NCBI GenBank assembly: GCA_002441555.1
Contig: DJWK01000027.1
Location: 6,321 to 13,038 of the forward strand
Reading direction: 5' to 3'
Origin: Thermodesulfobacteriaceae bacterium UBA6232
GTDB lineage: Bacteria; Desulfobacterota; Thermodesulfobacteria; Thermodesulfobacteriales; Thermodesulfobacteriaceae
Length of the DNA stretch: 6,718 nt
Shown here: piece after piece, positions 1 to 5,594 of the stretch
Layout of the letters: each line of letters opens with the position of its first letter
Numbering within the stretch: the stretch's first letter is position 1
Translations under genes and position numbers: made by a program
Notes under the pieces: generated by a model
Seen by the model: the letters and a program-made list of their open reading frames with translations, nothing else
What the model was told of the DNA's origin: nothing
Databases searched by the model: none

Positions 1-1271
1 CCATCAGAAACAGGGACTCCCTGGCCGTCCTTTCCGCAGGTTCCTGGATCAAAGTGAAGATCCCCTGCCACCATGTCAATTATTTCAAGAACCTTCGGGC
101 CATTTCCCACAAGGGTTGCACCCTTAACAGGATAAAGAATTTCTCCCTTTTCCACATAATATCCCTCTCTCACCTCAAAGACAAAATCTCCCGTTAAAGG
201 ATTAACCTCGCCTCCTCCCATTTTTTTTACAAGAAGCCCTTTATCAATGCTTTTTAAAATCTCCTCCGGTGAATGAGGCCCGGGGGCAATAAAGGTATTA
301 GCCATGCGGGGGATAGGAAGCTCTCTAAAACTCTCCCTTCTTCCATGGCCATTTGATTTTTTGCCAAATTTTAGGGCGGTAAATCTATCATAGAGAAAGT
401 TTTTTAGGATACCCTTTTCAATAAGAACCACCTTCTCTGCAGGAGTTCCTTCATCATCCACTTCGTATGAGCCGTAAAGCTCCGGAAGGGTAGGGTCATC
501 AATTACAGTAATAAGGGGACTTGCCACTTTTTCTCCGAGCCTTCCAAAATAAACGGAAAGCCCCTCTTCGGCATGGTCAGCCTCCAAGCCGTGTCCCACA
601 GCTTCATGAATCATAGTTCCCCCTGCCTCTCCTGAGAGAATAACCGGCATAACCCCAGCAGGGGCCTTTCTTGCTGAAAGCATGGTTAAGGAAAGCTCAG
701 CTGCCCTCTTTGATAGCTCAAAGAAACGGGAATCCTTCTTTAAGGCCTCCTCCATAGGAAGACTGTATCCGAGAACCTCATAACCCCGCTCAAGCTTTCC
801 ATCCTTCTCAGAAACTACTAAAGCTGCCACCCTAAAATAGTTTCTCTCTGTTTCTTTGGGTTCTCCTTCTTGATTTAAAAGGAGAATTTTTTTGTTTAAA
901 ACGCTAAGAAGAAAACGATAATGCTTAATTTCAGAAAAATTAGGAATTTTCTTTTTTAGATCTTCAAGAAACTCAAAGGCCCTGTCAAGGTTTATGATGT
1001 CTTTGGAAGGAGCTTGAATTATTTTCTTAAGGGACCATTTAAATGAGGAAAGTTCCTCTTTTCTAAAGAGATTTTTTGCTTTTTCCTCTAAAAATTCTTC
1101 AAAGCTGGTTGTAATATAGTGAAGCTCATTTTTAAAGCCCTCTTCAATACACCGCAAAGATAGGCCCTTTTCTTCGCCAGAGGAGATTTCATCAATTCTA
1201 TCCGGTTCAAGTACAATCCTGAAATATTGAGCCCTTTCAAAAAATAAATCGGCATAAAGAAATTTTTTCAT
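1..1271 (-). CDS. tldD: TldD-type metalloprotease (partial, C-terminal end cut off by window edge)
   Basis: This is the catalytic TldD subunit of the TldD/TldE (PmbA) peptidase, a cytoplasmic zinc protease. In E. coli the TldD/TldE pair degrades unfolded peptides such as CcdA and removes the microcin B17 leader. Translating the reverse strand gives 423 codons running off the left edge. Family lengths (about 450-480 aa) suggest that only the last few dozen residues are missing. The zinc-protease motif HEAVGH is at residues 222-227, followed by GLEADHAEEG. The conserved Cys-containing segment DPGTCGKDGQ has its Cys at residue 412. The segments DDEGTPAE, GRRESFRELPIPRMANT and MGGGEVNPLTGDF also match the family. 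The HExxxH motif marks it as TldD rather than the non-catalytic partner TldE. The ATG at 1271 is the only reasonable start, because an in-frame TAA lies two codons upstream. It begins 7 nt after the pfkB-type gene stops and has no clear Shine-Dalgarno, so translation is probably coupled. A tldE gene may follow beyond the left edge (inference). Confidence 0.95.
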   Translation of the reverse strand, partial: MKKFLYADLFFERAQYFRIVLEPDRIDEISSGEEKGLSLRCIEEGFKNELHYITTSFEEFLEEKAKNLFRKEELSSFKWSLKKIIQAPSKDIINLDRAFEFLEDLKKKIPNFSEIKHYRFLLSVLNKKILLLNQEGEPKETERNYFRVAALVVSEKDGKLERGYEVLGYSLPMEEALKKDSRFFELSKRAAELSLTMLSARKAPAGVMPVILSGEAGGTMIHEAVGHGLEADHAEEGLSVYFGRLGEKVASPLITVIDDPTLPELYGSYEVDDEGTPAEKVVLIEKGILKNFLYDRFTALKFGKKSNGHGRRESFRELPIPRMANTFIAPGPHSPEEILKSIDKGLLVKKMGGGEVNPLTGDFVFEVREGYYVEKGEILYPVKGATLVGNGPKVLEIIDMVAGDLHFDPGTCGKDGQGVPVSD

Positions 1272-1278
1272 CGATTAC

Positions 1279-2253
1279 TTATTTTAATCTACTAAGAAAA
1301 ATTTTAAACTCATCGTAAGAAAGAAGGCCCTTTCTTCCGAAGTTTCTGAGGCTCATGCTTGCAGAATAAAGCCCAAGATCTAAAGCCTTATCAACAGGTA
1401 ATCCAAGGAGAAGGCCTGCTAAAACCCCTGCATTAAAGTAATCTCCTGCCCCGGTGTTATCAACAATTTTCTCTGCAGGATAAACAGAGCTTCTCGTAGT
1501 GAAATTTCTTTTGAGTGCCATGGCCCCTCTTTTTCCCAGTTTTATAAAGACTGTGTTCACACCTATTTCAAGGAGATCTACAGGGGAAAGCCCCGCCAAT
1601 TGAAGCTCTCTATCAGTGACAAAGAGATACTTTGTTTTTTCAAGAAAGGGCTTTAAAAAGGCCTTTCCCTTTTTGGCATAAATTTCACCGGGGTCAAAGG
1701 AAACAATTCCTTCAAAGTTGTTTAATAAGTTTTTCTGAAAGATTTCTCCTTCTTTACTTGCAAAAGAGCTTAAGTGAAGAAGACTTCCTCTTAAAGAGGA
1801 AATTCTCAAATTTTCGTAGGAAAGATAATTTTCTGCACTTCCCGGGCTAACGATAATGGATCTATCCTTTTTTTTATCAAGAAGAATCAGGGCAAGGCTT
1901 GTTTCTCCTTCTTTTAAGATAAAGGAGGTCTCAACAGAAAGGGCTTTCCAGTTATTTAAAATTTTTTCACCAAAGGGGTCATTGCCTACTGCTCCTATGA
2001 AGGCACATCTAAAGCCCCAATTAGAGAGGGCAAAAATGGTATTAGCTGAAGACCCCCCACCACTCTCTGCTAAAAAGGTAGCTTCTTTTTTAAGCTTTTC
2101 ATAAAGTTCAAAAAAGGCTTTTCTTTCAAGGACATATTCTTCCCCTGGAAAAAACCTAAAACCTTCAAAGGAAAAATTTTCAAGGTCTTCAACTTCAAAG
2201 AAGATGTCCCAGTTTAAAGCTCCACATCCAAAAATTAATGAATTTTTAAACAT
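1279..2253 (-). CDS. PfkB-family carbohydrate/nucleoside kinase
   Basis: This is a cytoplasmic ribokinase/PfkB-fold kinase of 324 aa that transfers phosphate from ATP to a sugar or nucleoside hydroxyl. The N-terminal strand GCGALNWD (residues 9-16) is typical, with Asp16 at the usual substrate-contact position. The first signature spans about 64-95 (SGGGSSANT, then GAVGNDPFG). The second signature, DNTGAGDYFNAG, is at 265-276 and contains the anion-hole GAGD; Asp271 is the predicted catalytic base. Total length is normal for the family. A stretch of about 35 residues between the N-terminal strand and the GGG motif (about 30-63) is charged and aromatic and could form the lid or part of the substrate site. 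The substrate cannot be read from the sequence: adenosine, fructose and ribose kinases all share these motifs. The start at 2253 follows an AAAGGG stretch 8 nt upstream that can serve as a ribosome binding site. It probably forms a two-gene unit with tldD, which starts 7 nt after its stop. Confidence 0.92.
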   Translation of the reverse strand: MFKNSLIFGCGALNWDIFFEVEDLENFSFEGFRFFPGEEYVLERKAFFELYEKLKKEATFLAESGGGSSANTIFALSNWGFRCAFIGAVGNDPFGEKILNNWKALSVETSFILKEGETSLALILLDKKKDRSIIVSPGSAENYLSYENLRISSLRGSLLHLSSFASKEGEIFQKNLLNNFEGIVSFDPGEIYAKKGKAFLKPFLEKTKYLFVTDRELQLAGLSPVDLLEIGVNTVFIKLGKRGAMALKRNFTTRSSVYPAEKIVDNTGAGDYFNAGVLAGLLLGLPVDKALDLGLYSASMSLRNFGRKGLLSYDEFKIFLSRLK

Positions 2254-2261
2254 CTTTAAAG

Positions 2262-2267
2262 CCCTTT
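2262..2267 (-). promoter_or_regulatory. Ribosome binding site of the PfkB-type gene
   Basis: On the minus strand an AAAGGG stretch lies 8 nt before the ATG at 2253. It is a moderate Shine-Dalgarno match and the best one near any gene start in this window. It supports the chosen start. Confidence 0.5.
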
Positions 2268-2273
2268 TTTTTC

Positions 2274-2302
2274 ATTATACCACATAAAGCAGGGCCTAAA
2301 AA
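2274..2302 (-). promoter_or_regulatory. Candidate extended -10 sigma-70 promoter for pfkB-tldD
   Basis: The minus strand reads TGGTATAAT at 2282-2274, an exact match to the extended -10 consensus TGNTATAAT. With a 17-nt spacer the -35 position is TTTTTA (2302-2297), which matches TTGACA poorly, but extended -10 promoters tolerate this. Transcription would start near 2267, giving a leader of about 14 nt that contains the AAAGGG site. This suggests that pfkB-tldD can be transcribed independently of the sensor genes upstream. No transcription data are available here, and AT-rich DNA yields such matches by chance. Confidence 0.5.
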
Positions 2303-2325
2303 AATAAAGGCTAAAAAAATAAAGG
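2296..2325. repeat. Tandem direct repeat, 15 bp x 2
   Basis: The plus-strand unit CTAAAAAAATAAAGG occurs at 2296-2310 and again, identical and immediately adjacent, at 2311-2325. It is followed by a partial third copy (CTAAAA). Fifteen is a multiple of three, and on the minus strand the duplication sits in a stop-free frame that reads LAFIFLAFIFLG. It could be a slippage duplication in an AT-rich spacer or in a former coding region. It lies directly upstream of and partly within the promoter candidate for the PfkB-type gene, so it may affect the -35 region. Confidence 0.85.
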
Positions 2326-2369
2326 CTAAAAGACCTAAATGGGTTACTTCATAAAAGGGAAAAAAACAA

Positions 2370-4589
2370 TTAGGAGGAAAGAACTTTAAGCAGGGTTTCC
2401 TTTAGTGTATAAAGATTGTAAGGTTTGGGAAGGATAGCTTCAAAAAAGGTATACATTTCCCTTAATTCATCTTGCGATTTTATGTATCCGCTTGTTCCTA
2501 TGATTTTAGTATCCTTCTTAATTTCTTTTATAGCTTTAGCAAGTTCAGGACCTGAAAGACTTCCCGGCATGGTAAAATCCGTGATAATGAGATTATAGGG
2601 ACTTTCTTTTTCAAGGGAATTTTTAAAGATTTCAAGGGCCCTATCACCATTTTCTGCGGTTTCAACAGAAAATCCAAAGTATTCAAGAATTTCCTTTAAA
2701 CTTGTTCTTATTTCTGGTTCGTCGTCAACTATAAGAACTTTGATATTTCGGGCTACTTTAAAAAGATCTGGAAGTTCCCTTTCTTCTTTTTTGACTTCTT
2801 CCTGTGTTCCAGGAAGATAAAGAACAAAGGTTGTTCCCCTCCCTTTTTCAGAATAAACCTCAATCTTACCACCATAATTTTCTACGATATTTTTTACTAT
2901 AAAAAGCCCAAGCCCTGTTCCTCCCTCTTTGGTGGTAAAGAAGGGCTCAAAAATATGAGGAAGTATCTCCTCTGGAATACCAGGCCCGTTATCACTGATA
3001 CTTATTTTTATAAATTCTTCGGCATTTTCTGCCTTTATCTCAACCCTTCCGCCTGAACCAAGAACATCCCTTGCATTGATGAAAAGATTTTGAAAGATTT
3101 CCAGAAACTGTGCGGGATCTCCTTTTAAATTCATTACATCCTCTGGGATATCAAGATATACAATTATGGGAGTTCCTGTAAAGACAAAATTGGCAATTTC
3201 GGAAAGAAAGGTTTTAAGGTCAATTACTTCAGAAACGAGAGGGGCCCCTTTTGAAAGGTCAAGAAGACTCCTTGTGAGAGAGCTTGCCTGTGCAATGAGA
3301 TTTTCTACTTTTGAGAGGGCTTCTATTACTTTTTCAATTTGGCTTTTATTGAAATAGGCTAAATAAATGTAATTTAGCATGCCTGAAAGAAGGTTGTTTA
3401 AGTCATGGGCAATGCCTCCTGCAAGGCGATTGACAAGGCTCATTTTTTCAAGGCGCATAAGTTCCCTTTGAGTTTTCACCTTTTCGGTAACATCTCTAAA
3501 GACAAAAACCACTCCCAGTAACCCACCCTCCTTAGAAAAAATTGGAGAGGCACTATCCTCAATAAAGAGCTTCTCTCCGTCCCTTTTTACAAGAAGGGTG
3601 TGATTGGCAAGTTCTCGCCTTTTTCCATCCACAAGAACCGCTGAAATAGGATCTTCAAGAGGCTTCCCTGTTTGTTCAGAAACAAGCTTTAAAAATTCCC
3701 TTACCTTCTTACCCTTTACTTCTTCAAAGGTATAACCTGTTAAGTCCTCTGCAATTTTATTCATAAGAATTACTTCTCCCTTCTCATTAGTTACTATTAC
3801 CGCATCTCCTATGCTGAGAAGGGTAACGAGAAGCTTATCTTTCTCTGTCTCAATAGAATTGGCAAATTCTTTTAATTTTAAGGAAGCATAGTTTAAGGCC
3901 TCTTCAAGAGTTTTAAGCTCCTTAAAGAGGCATATTATGCTGATGGTATTACCAAATTTTTCAGGTAAAGACCTGGCAAAATTTTCAAGGGCAGATAAAT
4001 TTCTAAGGGGAATCCTGAGCAAAAAAAGTAATAAAGAAATTGATAGTATTATAGACAAGACAAAAATAAAAAAAGATACCTTAACAAGACTTAGTAAAAG
4101 GGAAGTAAGGTCTCTTTTGTTAATCACGATTTTAATCCAGGCCAGAGTTTCAGCATCTACGGTTAAAGGAGCATAAAAAATGAGTTCCTCTTTATCTTCC
4201 ATGAAAAGAGAAGGTGGCTTATCAAAATCCCTTTGACAGGGTATAGCATAATCAATCTTTATACCCTCGTGCTTACGAGTTAGTCTTAGAAGACAAGTTC
4301 CTTTCTCAAGAAGGGATATCTCTTGAATGCTTTCATCTGAAAAAAGTCTATAATATACCTTTTCTAAAGTTGCAAAATCCAGATTTAAATAGTATTCAAG
4401 AGAAAATGTTGCTAAACTTTCTGCATAATTTGATCCTTTTTGCACATTTTGTTTATATAAACTTTTATAATTATTATATAAAACAATACTACTAAAAATA
4501 AGAGCAAATAAAAGAAAAACAAATAGAAATAAAGTGATAAGAAAAAACTTAACCGATATAGGCTTTTTATGGATTTTATTTGAAAACAT
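2370..4589 (-). CDS. Membrane-bound hybrid sensor histidine kinase (PAS-HisKA-HATPase-REC)
   Basis: This is a 739-aa inner-membrane sensor kinase. It has TM1 at about 14-38, a periplasmic loop of about 125 residues, and TM2 at about 167-192. A short HAMP-like linker follows, then a coiled stretch at about 225-250 and a PAS domain at about 251-370 (ending FVFRDVTEK). The HisKA domain carries phospho-acceptor His395 in GGIAHDLNN, the HPK4-like form. The ATPase domain has the N-box NLFINARD (Asn505), G1 box DNGPGIP (Asp533), F-box IFEPFFTTK and G2 box GTGLGL. A C-terminal receiver (about 616-737) has the acidic pair Asp622/Asp623, phospho-acceptor Asp671 in DFTMPG, Thr699 and Lys722. All catalytic residues are present. 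There is no Hpt or DNA-binding domain, so phosphate must pass to an unseen partner, or the receiver acts in autoregulation. The gene starts within the last 14 nt of the binding-protein gene, which implies co-translation. The signal is probably the ligand-loaded binding protein acting on the periplasmic loop (inference). Confidence 0.95.
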   Translation of the reverse strand: MFSNKIHKKPISVKFFLITLFLFVFLLFALIFSSIVLYNNYKSLYKQNVQKGSNYAESLATFSLEYYLNLDFATLEKVYYRLFSDESIQEISLLEKGTCLLRLTRKHEGIKIDYAIPCQRDFDKPPSLFMEDKEELIFYAPLTVDAETLAWIKIVINKRDLTSLLLSLVKVSFFIFVLSIILSISLLLFLLRIPLRNLSALENFARSLPEKFGNTISIICLFKELKTLEEALNYASLKLKEFANSIETEKDKLLVTLLSIGDAVIVTNEKGEVILMNKIAEDLTGYTFEEVKGKKVREFLKLVSEQTGKPLEDPISAVLVDGKRRELANHTLLVKRDGEKLFIEDSASPIFSKEGGLLGVVFVFRDVTEKVKTQRELMRLEKMSLVNRLAGGIAHDLNNLLSGMLNYIYLAYFNKSQIEKVIEALSKVENLIAQASSLTRSLLDLSKGAPLVSEVIDLKTFLSEIANFVFTGTPIIVYLDIPEDVMNLKGDPAQFLEIFQNLFINARDVLGSGGRVEIKAENAEEFIKISISDNGPGIPEEILPHIFEPFFTTKEGGTGLGLFIVKNIVENYGGKIEVYSEKGRGTTFVLYLPGTQEEVKKEERELPDLFKVARNIKVLIVDDEPEIRTSLKEILEYFGFSVETAENGDRALEIFKNSLEKESPYNLIITDFTMPGSLSGPELAKAIKEIKKDTKIIGTSGYIKSQDELREMYTFFEAILPKPYNLYTLKETLLKVLSS

Positions 4590-5412
4590 ATCTTTCTAAT
4601 TTAAATTTTTCAAGGGGTTTGTAGTCTCTCTGATAATCTGCTTTTACCGGTTCTTCCAAGGGAAAAATTTTAAAAAAATCTTTTAAAGGTTTCTTTTTGG
4701 ATAGCTTTAAAAAGGTCTCTGTGAATAGATTTCTTATTTCTGAGGATATACGGGGATGAGCTATAATAGGGGGTGGAGGGGCAGGAGGAGTTTTATAAAG
4801 AATCCTAAGGGAGGCTCTAATCTCCTCAGGTTGTCTTGCAAGGTGGTGAATACCCGTGCTTCCAGCATCTACTTTCCGAAGCACCACATTTCTGATAACA
4901 TTGTCATGAGTCTTAAGAAATAATGCCTTGTATTTAATTTTAAAAATTTCCTCTAAAACAGCCCTCATGTAAATACTTCCTGGAAAGAGGTTGCGTTCAG
5001 GAAATCCAATTTTTTTTCCATTAAGATCCTTTACTTTTTTATAAGGAGAATCTTTTCTTACGATAAGAATCCCAATCAAAGGTTTTTTTCCTCTTACAAG
5101 AGGTATGTATCCCTGAGAACTTTTTGCCATTATAGCATGATATACACTTACAAAGGCAAAATCAAGCTTCCCTGATAAAAGATCACTTTCAAAGTCATTC
5201 AGGCTTTTATAATGTTTAAGTTCAAACTTCACCCCTGTCTCTTTTTCAAGGTCGTTAAGAAGGAGAATCCAATATTTATGAATCTGGGAGGGGATAAATA
5301 ATGGAACAACACCAAAGGTATAAACCCTTTCTAATCCCCAAACCTTACCAGAAAAAAATAAAAGAAAGCAACATATAAAGAAAAAGCGGCTGTTTTTGAA
5401 ATAGAAATTCAT
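4576..5412 (-). CDS. PhnD-like periplasmic substrate-binding protein (sensor partner)
   Basis: This is a 278-aa exported protein of the PhnD/phosphate-phosphonate-type binding-protein superfamily. Residues 1-26 form a signal peptide: basic start, hydrophobic FFICCFLLFF core and a likely cut near VWG-L. The mature part shows family features: FGVVPLFIP (33-41), GKLDFAFVSVYHAIMA (81-96), the lobe-crossing segment LNGKKIGFPERN (130-141), and HDNVIRNVVLRKVDAGSTG (169-187), which resembles the HxxVIRAVxxGxVDAG signature. A proline run, TPPAPPPP (208-215), follows. No ABC permease or ATPase gene is present; instead a histidine kinase overlaps its 3' end. This argues for a sensing role, as for TorT, AioX or the sensor domain of TtrS, rather than transport. 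The ligand is probably a small anion but is unknown. The mature protein has no cysteine, which argues against thiol-based arsenite binding. The two cysteines lie in the signal core without a lipobox, so it is not a lipoprotein. No Shine-Dalgarno precedes the ATG; an upstream in-frame stop fixes this start. Confidence 0.88.
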   Translation of the reverse strand: MNFYFKNSRFFFICCFLLFFSGKVWGLERVYTFGVVPLFIPSQIHKYWILLLNDLEKETGVKFELKHYKSLNDFESDLLSGKLDFAFVSVYHAIMAKSSQGYIPLVRGKKPLIGILIVRKDSPYKKVKDLNGKKIGFPERNLFPGSIYMRAVLEEIFKIKYKALFLKTHDNVIRNVVLRKVDAGSTGIHHLARQPEEIRASLRILYKTPPAPPPPIIAHPRISSEIRNLFTETFLKLSKKKPLKDFFKIFPLEEPVKADYQRDYKPLEKFKLERYVFK

Positions 5413-5594
5413 TATCTACATAGATTAGTTTAATTTTTATATTTAGTCAAGCTTTGGTAAAATTTTTTGAATTCAATGTCTCTGTCTTTTTAAGCTGTTT
5501 CATCAAAAATTCCATTTTTTGCCAAAAAGTAATTCTTTAAAATTAAAAAAGTGTGACTCCAAAAAATCAGGTTAAAATTTTAAGATATGGTCCT
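5413..5594. other. Divergent intergenic region between sensor operon and radical SAM gene
   Basis: This 182-nt, very AT-rich spacer separates two divergent genes, so promoters for both should lie here. It contains the minus-strand TTGACT-based promoter candidate and two perfect palindromes: TTGAATTCAA (5467-5476) and TTAAAATTTTAA (5572-5583). No convincing plus-strand promoter was found. A TAAAAT at 5538-5543 could be a -10, but it lacks a matching -35. No RNA gene, terminator hairpin or riboswitch is recognisable. Confidence 0.6.
5422..5450 (-). promoter_or_regulatory. Candidate sigma-70 promoter of the sensor operon
   Basis: The minus strand carries TTGACT at 5450-5445 (5 of 6 matches to the -35 consensus). 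After exactly 17 nt comes TAATCT at 5427-5422 (3 of 6 matches to the -10). Transcription would then begin within a few nucleotides of the ATG at 5412, giving an almost leaderless mRNA. That agrees with the lack of a Shine-Dalgarno there. The -10 is weak, as expected for an activated promoter. Confidence 0.4.

Larger units (their letters stand above)
2246..2368 (-). pseudogene. Possible remnant of a small membrane-protein gene (startless hydrophobic frame)
   Basis: In the gap between the kinase and the PfkB-type gene, one minus-strand frame is open and encodes a strikingly membrane-like peptide. It reads FYEVTHLGLL, then LAFIFLAFIFLGPALCGIM, then the basic tail KKKGFKDV, and ends at a TAA that overlaps the PfkB-type start. 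This looks like one transmembrane helix with a positively charged cytoplasmic end. There is no ATG, GTG or TTG start upstream in this frame; the frame stays open back to a stop at 2404, inside the kinase gene. A TTG at 2369-2367, directly after the kinase stop, would come into frame if the run of seven T residues lost one base. No Shine-Dalgarno is visible. It may be a decayed gene, a sequencing slip, or a chance frame in T-rich DNA. I do not recognise a family. Confidence 0.25.

Noticed and set aside
1632..2104. Two short plus-strand open frames (72 and 82 codons)
   Set aside because: Both lie antisense to the PfkB-type gene across its conserved motifs, and their peptides resemble no protein family.
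2330..2369. Terminator after the kinase gene
   Set aside because: There is a T run directly after the stop, but no GC-rich stem precedes it on the minus strand.
3166..4176. Two plus-strand open frames (3166-3357 and 3937-4176)
   Set aside because: They are antisense to the histidine kinase, whose domains are intact across the whole stretch.
5551..5560. GTGTGACTCC as a possible CRP/FNR-type half site
   Set aside because: Only one half (TGTGA) is present. No inverted partner lies at the expected distance downstream.
5553..5594. GTG at 5553 as the start of the radical SAM protein
   Set aside because: It is in frame but has no Shine-Dalgarno. The added residues VTPKNQVKILRYGP do not look like the family N-terminus, which fits the ATG at 5595. 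It is not fully excluded.
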